From positions 62,001-126,000 of the forward strand of contig NZ_FUHU01000026.1 in NCBI RefSeq assembly GCF_900163565.1: a stretch of 64,000 bases of DNA, written 5' to 3'. Shown here piece by piece: positions 24,568 through 33,422 of the stretch (within the stretch, counting starts at the first letter, position 1; each line of letters begins with the position of its first letter). The notes under the pieces were generated by a model, which saw only the letters and a program-made list of their open reading frames with translations, did not search any database and was not told the origin of the DNA. This stretch comes from Agrococcus casei LMG 22410. Lineage in GTDB: Bacteria > Actinomycetota > Actinomycetes > Actinomycetales > Microbacteriaceae. The position numbers and the translations under genes are program-made.

Positions 24568-26705
24568 TCGGCCGGTGCAGCCGGCTTGAGCATCAGCCCG
24601 CCGAAGGGCGGGACGCGGATGGTCGCAACGGCGCCGTGGTCGCCTTCGATCGCTTCGACGCGGCCGAGATTGCCGACGCCGGATCCGCCGAACTCCTCGG
24701 CGTCCGAGTTGAGCAGCTCGAGCCAAGTGCCCGCATGCGGCAGGCGCAGCCGGTAGCCCTCGATGGGCACGCCTGAGAAGTTGTGCACGCAGGCGACAGA
24801 CCCTCCGTCGTGGTCGTGACGGATGAACGCGATCAGGCTGTCGCTGACGTTGCCGCCGTCGATCCAAGAGAACCCGCCTGGATCGTTGTCGCGTGCCCAG
24901 AGCGCCGGAGTGTCGCGGTAGATGCGGTTCAGCGAGGCGACGAGTCTCTGCAGCCCTGCGTGCGAAGGCTGATCGAGCATCCACCAGTCCAGTCCGCGTG
25001 CCTCGCTCCATTCGCTCATCTGCCCGAACTCCTGGCCCATGAAGAGCAGCTGCTTGCCGGGGTGCGCCCACATGAATGTCAGGTAGCCGCGGGTGTTCGC
25101 GAGCTTCTGCCAGTGGTCGCCGGGCATCTTCGAGACCAGCGACCCCTTGCCGTGCACGACCTCGTCGTGGCTGATCGGCAGCATGTAGTTCTCGCTGAAC
25201 GCGTAGAGGAACGAGAACGTGATCTCACCGTGGTGGTGCGACCTGTGCATGGGGTCGCGCTCCATGTACTGCAGCGAGTCGTGCATCCATCCCATGTTCC
25301 ACTTTGCGCCGAACCCGAGCCCGCCGCCTGAGGTGGGATGGGTGACGCCGGGGAACGACGTCGACTCCTCCGCGATCATGATGGAGCCGGGGTTGCGACG
25401 GTAGGCCGTCGCAGTGGCCTCCTTGAGGAAGTCGATGGCCTCGAGGTTCTCGCGGCCGCCGTGCTGGTTCGGGGTCCACTGGCCGTCTTCGCGTGAGTAG
25501 TCGAGGTACAGCATGGATGCGACGGCGTCGACGCGCAGGCCGTCGATGTGAAACTCCTCGAGCCAGTACAGGGCGTTGGCGACGAGGAAGTTGCGGACTT
25601 CGCGCCGGCCGTAGTCGAAGATCAGGGTTCCCCAGTCGGGGTGCTCGCCGCGGTTCGGATCCGGGTGCTCGAACAGGTGCGTGCCGTCGAAGCGTGCAAG
25701 TGCCCAAGCATCCTTCGGAAAATGCGCGGGGACCCAGTCGAGCAGCACGCCGTAGCCAGCCCGGTGCAGCCGGTCGATCAGCTCCTTCAGCTCGTCGGGC
25801 GAGCCCCATCTGGCCGTCGGCGCGTAGTAGCCGGTCACCTGGTAGCCCCACGACGGCCCGTACGGGTGCTCGGCAAGCGGCATGAACTCGACGTGCGTGA
25901 AGCCGGTCTCGTCGAGATGCGCGATCAGCTCGTCGGCGATCGTCGCGTAGCCGAGTCCCTCGCGCCACGAGCCGAGGTGCACCTCGTACACCGACATCGC
26001 AGACTCGTGCGGGTTTGTCGCTGCGCGGCCGCGCATCCACTCGTCGTCGCCCCATTCGTGTGCCGATTCGTCGACGACCGACGCTGTCGAGGGCGGCACC
26101 TCGGTTCGCCTGGCGAAGGGGTCGGCCCGATCTGTCCAGCCCTCGTCAGTGAGCAGCTCGAACTTGTAGAGCGTGCCTGCGGCAACAGCGGGCACGAAGA
26201 GCTCCCAGACGCCGCTCGAACCCATCGTGCGCATCGGATGCAGCACGCCGTTCCAGTCGTTGAACGAACCCTTGACGCGAACAGCATGGGCGTTGGGCGC
26301 CCACACGGTGAACCGCGTGCCGGCCACGCCCTCGTGCTCGAGCACGCGTGCTCCCAGCTCGTTCCACGCCTCCTCAAGACGCCCCTCGCGCCAGAGGTGC
26401 AGTGCGAGCTCGCCGACAGCCGGCGTGAACCGATACGGGTCGTCGGCCTCCCAGGTGCTTCCGTCGGAGTAGACCGTGAGCACGCGGTAGCTCTTCGGGC
26501 GAGCCGGCAGCAGCGCCTGCCAGACCCCGTGACCGAGGTGCTCGGCGACATGGCTGTCTCCGGCCTCGTCGAGAACGCTGACGGATTCGGCCAGATGCCG
26601 CACAGCGCGAACAGCAGTCTCGCGTCCGAGCTCATGGGCGCCGAGGAACGCGTGCGGCTCCGGGTCGGCACCGGCTGCCAGGCGCTCGAGGTCAGCTGCG
26701 TGCAT
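24561..26705 (-). CDS. glgB: 1,4-alpha-glucan branching enzyme
   Basis: Adds alpha-1,6 branches to linear alpha-1,4 glucan (GH13). The 714-residue product has an N-terminal domain (about 1-100), a CBM48 domain (about 105-200), and the catalytic barrel with all key residues: GLRVDAVASMLYLDYSR (nucleophile Asp), MIAEESTSFPGVT (acid/base Glu) and LPISHDEVVHGKGSL (transition-state Asp), plus WGYQVTGYYAPTARWG. ATG 26705 lies inside the last codons of glgE (14-bp overlap), so the two are translated together and act in sequence in the GlgE pathway. Confidence 0.96.
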   Translation of the reverse strand: MHAADLERLAAGADPEPHAFLGAHELGRETAVRAVRHLAESVSVLDEAGDSHVAEHLGHGVWQALLPARPKSYRVLTVYSDGSTWEADDPYRFTPAVGELALHLWREGRLEEAWNELGARVLEHEGVAGTRFTVWAPNAHAVRVKGSFNDWNGVLHPMRTMGSSGVWELFVPAVAAGTLYKFELLTDEGWTDRADPFARRTEVPPSTASVVDESAHEWGDDEWMRGRAATNPHESAMSVYEVHLGSWREGLGYATIADELIAHLDETGFTHVEFMPLAEHPYGPSWGYQVTGYYAPTARWGSPDELKELIDRLHRAGYGVLLDWVPAHFPKDAWALARFDGTHLFEHPDPNRGEHPDWGTLIFDYGRREVRNFLVANALYWLEEFHIDGLRVDAVASMLYLDYSREDGQWTPNQHGGRENLEAIDFLKEATATAYRRNPGSIMIAEESTSFPGVTHPTSGGGLGFGAKWNMGWMHDSLQYMERDPMHRSHHHGEITFSFLYAFSENYMLPISHDEVVHGKGSLVSKMPGDHWQKLANTRGYLTFMWAHPGKQLLFMGQEFGQMSEWSEARGLDWWMLDQPSHAGLQRLVASLNRIYRDTPALWARDNDPGGFSWIDGGNVSDSLIAFIRHDHDGGSVACVHNFSGVPIEGYRLRLPHAGTWLELLNSDAEEFGGSGVGNLGRVEAIEGDHGAVATIRVPPFGGLMLKPAAPADQ

Positions 26706-28686
26706 CGGGTGCTCCAGTCGTGATCGGAAGAACGTGCACGATGTGCACAGGCTCTCTGTAGGCGTCGAGCAGCACGAAGTTGTCGCGGCCCCACTCCCAG
26801 CGCTCGCCCGTGATGAGATCGTGGGCGATGAATCGGTCTGCATCGGCCATTCCGAGCGCGTGCATGTCGAGGTGAATGGTCGTCTGGCGCCCCGAGTGTG
26901 GGTCGACGTTGGCGACCACGATGATCGTGTCGTCGAGCCCGCTCTCGGTGAAGCGCCCCTCGATGTGCTTCGAGTAGACGAGGATCGCGTCATCGTCGGA
27001 GTCGTGCACGACAGTGGAGCGCAGCTGTGCGATCGACGGATGCGCGGCACGGATGCGTCCGAGCCTGGTGATGTAGGGGGCAAGTGTTGCGTCTGTGCCC
27101 TCGACCCCCGCCCAGTCGCGCTGCTTGTACTCGTACTTCTCGTTGTCGATGTTCTCTTCAGAGCCCGGCCTCGCGACATTCTCCATGAGCTCGTAGCCCG
27201 CATACATGCCCCATGAGGGCGACGCAGTCGCGGCGACTGCCGCACGGATCTTGTACGCGGCGCGGCCGCCGAACTGCAGGTACTCCGTGAGGATGTCGGG
27301 CGTGTTCACCCAGAAGTTCGGCCGGAACCAGTCGGCCTGGCGACCCGAGACCTCCTGGAGGTACTGCTCGAGCTCCTCCTTCGTGTTGCGCCACGTGAAG
27401 TAGGTGTACGACTGCTGGAACCCGACCTTGCCGAGTGTCTGCATCATCGCCGGGCGCGTGAATGCCTCGGCCAGGAAGACCACGTGGGGGTGCTTGGCCG
27501 TCACTTCGCGAATGAGCCACTCCCAGAACCAGACCGGCTTGGTGTGCGGATTGTCGACCCTGAAGATCTGCACACCCAGCGCGATCCACTTCTCGACGAT
27601 GCGCAGCACCTCAGCGGCAAGCGACTCGGGAGCGTTGTCGAAGTTGATCGGATAGATGTCCTGGTACTTCTTCGGCGGATTCTCGGCGTACGCGATCGTG
27701 CCGTCTGGCAGTGTCGTGAACCATTCCGGGTGCTGTCTGACCCACGGGTGGTCAGGCGATGCCTGCAACGCGAGGTCGAGTGCGATCTCGAGGCCCAGCG
27801 CCTCTGCCGCTTGCACGAAGCGCGCGAAGTCGTCTTCTGTGCCGAGGTCGGGGTGCACGGCGTCGTGGCCGCCCTCTGCAGCACCGATCGCCCATGGGCT
27901 GCCCGGGTCTCCGGATGCGGCGTGCAGGGTGTTGTTCGGCCCCTTGCGATTCGTGCGTCCGATGGGATGAATCGGCGGCAGATACACGACGTCGAAGCCC
28001 ATGGCCTTGACGGCAGGAAGGCGCTCCGCCGCAGTGGCGAACGTGCCTGACTGCCAGCCCGCATTGGTCTTGACAGCGCCTTCTGACCTCGGGAAGAACT
28101 CGTACCAGGCGCCGACCCCGGCGCGGGTGCGCTCCACCAGGAGCCGCTGCGTCTCGGATTCGGTCTCGAGATCGATCGGCGGGTTCGCAGCTGCCTGCTC
28201 CTGCACGCGGTCGCTGCTCACGAGTGCCCAGCGGTCGGCGGGGGAGGCGGTCTGGTCTCGCAGCGCGGCGATCGATGCAGCATCGGCACGGGCTCGCTCG
28301 AGCAGCCGCGCCCCGGTCTCGAACATGAGCTCGACGTCGATGCCGGCACCGATCTTGATCTCGGCATTGTGCATCCAGGTGGCCCACTCGTCGCTGAAGG
28401 CGATGACCCTCCAGGTCCAGAGGCCCGTCTCGCGCACCTGGACGTCGACGCGGAATCTGTCTGTTCCCGGCGCCACCAGCGTCATGCGGTGCTTGCTGAC
28501 CGCACCAGAAGGCGAGGTCAGCGACAGCTCGACGCCGAGTGCGTCGTGCCCTTCTCTGAAGACCGTGGCCTCGAACGGCACGACTTCTGAGACGACGGCC
28601 TTGGCCGGAAAGCGGCCCCCAGGCACGCTCGGCGTCAGGTCGTCGATGGGGATCCGGCCGGTATGAGCATGCAGTGAAGCGTCCAC
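26692..28686 (-). CDS. glgE: Maltose-1-phosphate maltosyltransferase
   Basis: Extends alpha-1,4 glucan with maltosyl units from maltose-1-phosphate, the trehalose-derived route known from mycobacteria and streptomycetes. The 664-residue product has domain N (about 1-110), a helical insert, and the GH13_3 barrel with FRVDNPHTKPVWFWEW (nucleophile Asp), VVFLAEAFTRP (acid/base Glu), KGPNNTLHA and the PPKKYQDIYPINFD loop typical of GlgE. GTG 28686 is preferred over GTG 28722 because TAGCGT ends 7 nt before it. It is divergent from glgP. No treS or maltokinase gene is in this window. Confidence 0.95.
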   Translation of the reverse strand: MDASLHAHTGRIPIDDLTPSVPGGRFPAKAVVSEVVPFEATVFREGHDALGVELSLTSPSGAVSKHRMTLVAPGTDRFRVDVQVRETGLWTWRVIAFSDEWATWMHNAEIKIGAGIDVELMFETGARLLERARADAASIAALRDQTASPADRWALVSSDRVQEQAAANPPIDLETESETQRLLVERTRAGVGAWYEFFPRSEGAVKTNAGWQSGTFATAAERLPAVKAMGFDVVYLPPIHPIGRTNRKGPNNTLHAASGDPGSPWAIGAAEGGHDAVHPDLGTEDDFARFVQAAEALGLEIALDLALQASPDHPWVRQHPEWFTTLPDGTIAYAENPPKKYQDIYPINFDNAPESLAAEVLRIVEKWIALGVQIFRVDNPHTKPVWFWEWLIREVTAKHPHVVFLAEAFTRPAMMQTLGKVGFQQSYTYFTWRNTKEELEQYLQEVSGRQADWFRPNFWVNTPDILTEYLQFGGRAAYKIRAAVAATASPSWGMYAGYELMENVARPGSEENIDNEKYEYKQRDWAGVEGTDATLAPYITRLGRIRAAHPSIAQLRSTVVHDSDDDAILVYSKHIEGRFTESGLDDTIIVVANVDPHSGRQTTIHLDMHALGMADADRFIAHDLITGERWEWGRDNFVLLDAYREPVHIVHVLPITTGAPDARS

Positions 28687-28693
28687 GGACTCA

Positions 28694-28738
28694 ACGCTAC
28701 CGGGACGGATGCCGATGAGCACGTGTTTCGCCTAGGCT
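28694..28738. promoter_or_regulatory. Divergent leaderless promoters, glgE/glgP
   Basis: Minus strand: TAGCGT (28699-28694) ends 7 nt before GTG 28686 of glgE. Plus strand: TAGGCT (28733-28738) ends 6 nt before GTG 28745 of glgP. The 58 bp between the start codons leave little space for both -35 regions, so the two promoters probably influence each other. Confidence 0.5.
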
Positions 28739-28744
28739 TGCACC

Positions 28745-31285
28745 GTGAAGGCGATCCGCAAACTCACCGTCCGCACCACGCTTCCCGAACGACTGGCGTC
28801 TCTCGAGACGCTTGCCACGAACCTCCGATGGTCGTGGCACCAGCCCACGCGCGAGCTGTTCCGCGACCTCTCGGTCGAAGGCTGGCGCGAGACCGGTCAC
28901 GACCCGGTGCAGCTGCTGGGCTGGATCGGCACCGAGCGACTCGAAGAGCTCGCCGACGACCCCGAGTTCGTCGCACGCGTTGATGCGCTGTCGCGCGACC
29001 TCGACGACTATCTCGCCCAGGCCAGGTGGTATCAGTCGCTCGATCGGCCTCCGACGGGAATCGGCTACTTCTCGCCCGAGTTCGGCATCACCAGCGCACT
29101 GCCGCAGTACTCGGGCGGCCTCGGCATCCTCGCCGGCGATCACCTGAAGACCGCGAGCGACATGGGGATTCCTGTGGTCGGCGTCGGCCTGTTCTATCAG
29201 AACGGCTACTTCCAGCAGCGGATCTCGCGTGACGGCTGGCAGAACGAGCAGTATCCGGTGCACGACCCCGACGCCCTGCCGCTGACGATCCTGCGCGAGC
29301 ACGACGGCCGCATGGCGCAGATCGTGCTGGCCATGCCCGACGGCAGATCTCTGCGCGCACGCATCTGGCAAGCGACTGTCGGACGGGTGCCGCTGCTGCT
29401 GCTCGACTCGAACATCCGCGAGAATGACGCAGATCTGCGGCATGTGACCGACCGCCTCTACGGAGGCGCCGGCGAGCACAGGCTTCGCCAAGAGCTGCTG
29501 CTGGGCATCGGCGGCGTGCGGGCCCTGCAGAAGCACGCCGACATCACCGGGTCGACGATGCCCGAGGTGTTCCACTCGAATGAGGGGCACGCCGGGTTCC
29601 TGGGCGTCGAGCGCGTCTCGAGGCTGATCGCGCAGGGCATGACCTTCGACGAAGCCGTGACGCTGGTCAGGGCTGGCACGGTGTTCACGGTGCACACGCC
29701 GGTGCCTGCCGGAATCGACAGATTCGCCGTCGACATGGTGCGCGAGCACTTCTCGGCAGATCTCACCCCGGGGGTCAGCGCAGACCAGGTGCTCACACTC
29801 GGCGCTGAGTCCGACGAGTCGATGTTCAACATGGCGCACCTGGGCTTCTCGCTTGCGCAGCGCGCCAACGGCGTCTCGAAGCTGCACGGCAGTGTCGCGC
29901 GCGGCATGTTCGCAGACCTCTGGAGCGGCTTCGACGCCGACGAGGTGCCCATTGCCTCTGTCACCAACGGCGTGCACGCTCCGACCTGGACTGCCGTGCC
30001 GATGAAGCAGCTGGCCGCCGAGGTGCTGGGAGCCGAAGACGCCTCGCAGGCCGACTGGGCATCCGAGTCCCTCTCTGATGACACGCTGTGGGCTGTGCGC
30101 GGCACCATGCGCCGGCACCTGGTCGAAGAGGCGCGCATGCGCACGGTTCGCCGGCACGAGCGCAATGACGGCGTGGCTCCAGCGTGGGCAGGTTCGGTGC
30201 TCGACCCGGATGCGCTCACGATCGGATTCGCAAGGCGCGGGGCGACCTACAAGCGGCTGACGCTGATGCTGCACGATCCAGAGCGGCTGAAGCGGCTGCT
30301 GACTGACCCCGAGCGGCCGATGCAGATCGTGATCGCGGGCAAGTCTCACCCGGCCGACGACGAGGGCAAGGCGCTCATCCAGCGCGTGGTGCAATTTGCG
30401 GACGACCCCGAGGTGCGCGGTCGCATCGTCTTTCTCGAGAACTACGACATCGCGATGGCGAAGACGCTGTATCCCGGCTGCGACGTGTGGCTCAACAACC
30501 CCCTGCGGCCGATGGAGGCGTGCGGCACGAGCGGCATGAAGGCGGCGCTCAACGGCGTGCTGAACCTCTCGATCCTCGACGGCTGGTGGGACGAGTACTT
30601 CGACGGGCAGAACGGATGGGCAATTCCGTCGGCAAGTGCGCACCTGAACCCGCAGGAGCGCGACGATCTCGAGGCAGCGGCCTTGTACGAGCTGCTCGAG
30701 CACGAGGTCGCGCCGCTGTTCTACGAGCGTGACGGCGCGGGCATTCCTCGTGCCTGGCTCGACCGCGTGCGGCACACGCTGAGCTCGATGAGCGGCGAGC
30801 TCTCGGCAGAGCGGATGCTGGCCGAGTACGTCGAGCAGCTCTACGTTCCGGCCGCGAAGGCCGTGCGTGCGGCGTCTGCCGATAGCGCGAAGCTCGCTCG
30901 CCAGCTCACAGACTGGCGCCAGCGCGTCATGCGCGACTGGAGCTCGCTCTCGATCGGGCGCATCGAGGCCGGGGGAGTCGACCGGGTTCCGGCTGTCGGC
31001 GATGCGATCGGCGTTCGAGTCAGAGTGCAGCTCGGGTCGCTGCGGTCGAGCGACCTGCGACTCGAGCTGATCGCCGGGCCGGTGAGCGAGGAAGGCGACA
31101 TCAGCGTGGCTCGCGTGGTCGAGCTGCGCCCGGATGCAGACGACGCTGGAGGCGAGACGGTGTTCTCGGCGAGTGTCGACCTGCGCGAAGCCGGAACATA
31201 CGGGTACACGGTTCGGGCTGTTCCCTCGCACGAGGGTCTGGCCAGCGCAGCCGAGCTCGGCCTGGTCGCCTACGCCGAGGCGTAG
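28745..31285 (+). CDS. glgP: Alpha-glucan phosphorylase
   Basis: Releases glucose-1-phosphate from the ends of alpha-1,4 glucan using PLP and phosphate. The 846-residue product is of the actinobacterial type with an N-terminal DUF3417 domain (about 8-115), then the phosphorylase core: GYFSPEFGITSALPQYSGGLG, FHSNEGHAGF, FTVHTPVPAGIDRF, VTNGVHAPTW and the PLP-lysine motif EACGTSGMKAALNGVLNLS (about residue 600). The C-terminal 100 residues form a beta-rich domain. It is convergent with glgX, whose stop codon abuts its own. Confidence 0.95.
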   Translation: MKAIRKLTVRTTLPERLASLETLATNLRWSWHQPTRELFRDLSVEGWRETGHDPVQLLGWIGTERLEELADDPEFVARVDALSRDLDDYLAQARWYQSLDRPPTGIGYFSPEFGITSALPQYSGGLGILAGDHLKTASDMGIPVVGVGLFYQNGYFQQRISRDGWQNEQYPVHDPDALPLTILREHDGRMAQIVLAMPDGRSLRARIWQATVGRVPLLLLDSNIRENDADLRHVTDRLYGGAGEHRLRQELLLGIGGVRALQKHADITGSTMPEVFHSNEGHAGFLGVERVSRLIAQGMTFDEAVTLVRAGTVFTVHTPVPAGIDRFAVDMVREHFSADLTPGVSADQVLTLGAESDESMFNMAHLGFSLAQRANGVSKLHGSVARGMFADLWSGFDADEVPIASVTNGVHAPTWTAVPMKQLAAEVLGAEDASQADWASESLSDDTLWAVRGTMRRHLVEEARMRTVRRHERNDGVAPAWAGSVLDPDALTIGFARRGATYKRLTLMLHDPERLKRLLTDPERPMQIVIAGKSHPADDEGKALIQRVVQFADDPEVRGRIVFLENYDIAMAKTLYPGCDVWLNNPLRPMEACGTSGMKAALNGVLNLSILDGWWDEYFDGQNGWAIPSASAHLNPQERDDLEAAALYELLEHEVAPLFYERDGAGIPRAWLDRVRHTLSSMSGELSAERMLAEYVEQLYVPAAKAVRAASADSAKLARQLTDWRQRVMRDWSSLSIGRIEAGGVDRVPAVGDAIGVRVRVQLGSLRSSDLRLELIAGPVSEEGDISVARVVELRPDADDAGGETVFSASVDLREAGTYGYTVRAVPSHEGLASAAELGLVAYAEA

Positions 31286-33403
31286 TCAGCCGACGGTGCC
31301 GAACGGAGTCGGCGCGGGCGGCGACGGAGGCGAGTCGGTGCGGTCATTGACCGCGTCGGCCTTTCGCGTGACATCGGGTGCGTGCCGGACCTCATAGATG
31401 TGCACGCTCATCTCGGTCATCTGCACGGTCTCGCCGGGCAGCCGGACCGCGTCTTCATGCACGTCGAGCGCAGAGTCGAAGACCAGCGCGAACTCGGTCA
31501 TCCCGTCTCCGGAAGGCAGCGTGACATCGCGATCGTGCGCATCCGCGTGCGTGATCACGAGTGTGCGAGCGAAGGGCTCGTCGATCGGCGTGCTCGACAC
31601 GAGGTACTGCACGGTTCGGTCGCCGTGATCCTCCCAGCGCTCCTGCGACATGTGCTCGCCGGAGGCATCGCACCAGATGATCTGGCTGGAATGCGCCAGC
31701 TGCTTGCCCTCTTCGCCGAACTCGATCGGTCGCAGGGCGGCGGATGCGCGACGGATGGCGAGCAGCCGCTTCGTGCTCTCGAGCATCTGCTGCTGCCACT
31801 CCTTGCGATCCCACAGCAGCCACGTGAGCGCTGAGTCCTGGTTGTAGGCGTTGTTGTTGCCTCGCTGCGTGCGGCCCCACTCATCGCCGGCGGTCAGCAT
31901 CGGGATGCCGGCAGACGTCAGCATCGAAGCCATGAGGTTGCGCATCGCCTTGCGTCGCCGGAAGCGTATGTGCTCGTCGTCGGTCTGCCCCTCGGCGCCG
32001 TGATTGTACGAGCGGTTGTTGTCGCTGCCGTCGGCGTTCTGCTCGCCGTTGCCCTCGTTGTGCTTCGCGTCGAAGGATGCGAGGTCTGCGAGCGTGAATC
32101 CGTCATGGGCCGTCACGAAGCTGACCTGGGCGAGGGGCCCGCGGTCTGCCGAGAAGACTCCGGCGCTGCCCGAGACAGCGTGGGCGAATGCTCCGGTGCT
32201 GGTGTTCGCGGTGCGGCCGTGGTCTAGCTCTCGCGAGTCGGTGAGCCAGAAGTCGCGAAGCGTGTCGCGATATCGGTCGTTCCACTCAGAGAAGCCCTCG
32301 GGGAAGCTGCCGGTCTGCCAGCCGCCCATCCCGACGTCCCATGGCTCGGCGATCATGCGGATGCCAGAGAGCTGGTCGTCGTCGGCGATTCGCTGCAGCA
32401 GTGGGTGCTCAGGGGTGAACTCGTGGGCGGCATCACGGCCGAGCGAGGCGGCGAGGTCGAACCGGAAGCCGTCGATCTGCACCTCATTCGCCCAGTAGCG
32501 CAACGAGTCGATCACCAGCTGCTCAGCGGCAGGAGTCGCGGTGTTGACGGTGTTGCCGACGCCGGTGGTGTCGATGTACTGTCCGTCATCGGTCTGCCGG
32601 TAGTAGTTCGCGTTGTCGATCAGCCTCAGGCTCGTGGCGTGCCCGCCGATGCCCTCTTCGCTGGTGTGGTTGTAGACGACATCGAGATAGACCTTGATGC
32701 CCGCTTCGTGCAGCAGGCGCACCATGCCCTTGAACTCGCGCAGCACGCCGCCGGTCGTGTCGAACTGCGCATCGCGGGAAGCGTAGAGGTTGTGCGGCGT
32801 GAAGAAGCCGAGTGTGTTGTAGCCCCAGTAGTTGACGCGTCCCTGGCGCAGCAGTCGCTGCTCCGAGACGAACTGGTGCACGGGCAGCAGCTGCACCGTC
32901 GTCACGCCGAGGCTCTGCAGATACGCGATCGACTCGGGGTGGGCGAGGCCGGCGTAGGTGCCGCGCAGATGTGCCGGAATCGCGTGGTTCAGCTTCGAGA
33001 AGCCCTTGGCATGCACTTCGTAGACGACTTCTCGATCCAGTGCGATCTCGGGGCGCGAGACACCAGCCCAGTCGAACGAGCGGTCGATGACGGTCGCCCG
33101 GTACTCGCCGCGGCGCGTGCGCACGATGCCCTTCGCATAGGGCGCGAGAGCGTTGCGCTCCGGCTCGAAGCGATGCTGCGGCCCCTCGGGGCCTGAGACG
33201 CCCAGCGCGTAGGGCACGCCGATGTCGAGGCGATCAGACTCCACGGTCCAGACGCCGTCGTCGTCGCGCTCCATCGGCACCCGGTCGATGAGCCAGTCGG
33301 GGTCGCTCGGGTCGAAGAGCCGAAGCTCCATGCCGGTGGCGCTGCCGCTCCAGACCGACAGAGTCCTTCCGCCATCAGACGGGTGCATGCCGAGTTCTCT
33401 CAC
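31286..33403 (-). CDS. glgX: Glycogen debranching enzyme GlgX
   Basis: Hydrolyses alpha-1,6 branches of phosphorylase limit dextrin. The 705-residue product has an N-terminal CBM48-type domain, the barrel with VYEVHAKGFSK, YLDVVYNHTSEEG, DGFRFDLAASLGRD (nucleophile Asp), MIAEPWDVG (acid/base Glu) and VTAHDGFTLADL, and a C-terminal beta domain with a Pro-rich end. GTG 33403 is supported by TACGAT ending 7 nt upstream on the minus strand. It completes a synthesis-and-breakdown set with glgB, glgE and glgP. Confidence 0.94.
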   Translation of the reverse strand: MRELGMHPSDGGRTLSVWSGSATGMELRLFDPSDPDWLIDRVPMERDDDGVWTVESDRLDIGVPYALGVSGPEGPQHRFEPERNALAPYAKGIVRTRRGEYRATVIDRSFDWAGVSRPEIALDREVVYEVHAKGFSKLNHAIPAHLRGTYAGLAHPESIAYLQSLGVTTVQLLPVHQFVSEQRLLRQGRVNYWGYNTLGFFTPHNLYASRDAQFDTTGGVLREFKGMVRLLHEAGIKVYLDVVYNHTSEEGIGGHATSLRLIDNANYYRQTDDGQYIDTTGVGNTVNTATPAAEQLVIDSLRYWANEVQIDGFRFDLAASLGRDAAHEFTPEHPLLQRIADDDQLSGIRMIAEPWDVGMGGWQTGSFPEGFSEWNDRYRDTLRDFWLTDSRELDHGRTANTSTGAFAHAVSGSAGVFSADRGPLAQVSFVTAHDGFTLADLASFDAKHNEGNGEQNADGSDNNRSYNHGAEGQTDDEHIRFRRRKAMRNLMASMLTSAGIPMLTAGDEWGRTQRGNNNAYNQDSALTWLLWDRKEWQQQMLESTKRLLAIRRASAALRPIEFGEEGKQLAHSSQIIWCDASGEHMSQERWEDHGDRTVQYLVSSTPIDEPFARTLVITHADAHDRDVTLPSGDGMTEFALVFDSALDVHEDAVRLPGETVQMTEMSVHIYEVRHAPDVTRKADAVNDRTDSPPSPPAPTPFGTVG

Positions 33404-33422
33404 GGCAACTATCGTAGATGCG
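33404..33422. promoter_or_regulatory. Interlocked divergent -10 boxes, glgX/cysteine desulfurase
   Basis: Only 19 bp separate the start codons. Plus strand: TATCGT (33410-33415), 7 nt before ATG 33423. Minus strand: TACGAT (33416-33411), 7 nt before GTG 33403. The two hexamers share five base pairs (33411-33415), so polymerase cannot open both at once. Confidence 0.6.

Noticed and set aside
28697-31231. Very long open frame antisense to glgP (over 800 codons)
   Set aside because: High-GC codon bias leaves the opposite strand open. The translation is Arg/His/Asp-rich without any known fold, while the plus strand encodes a complete phosphorylase.
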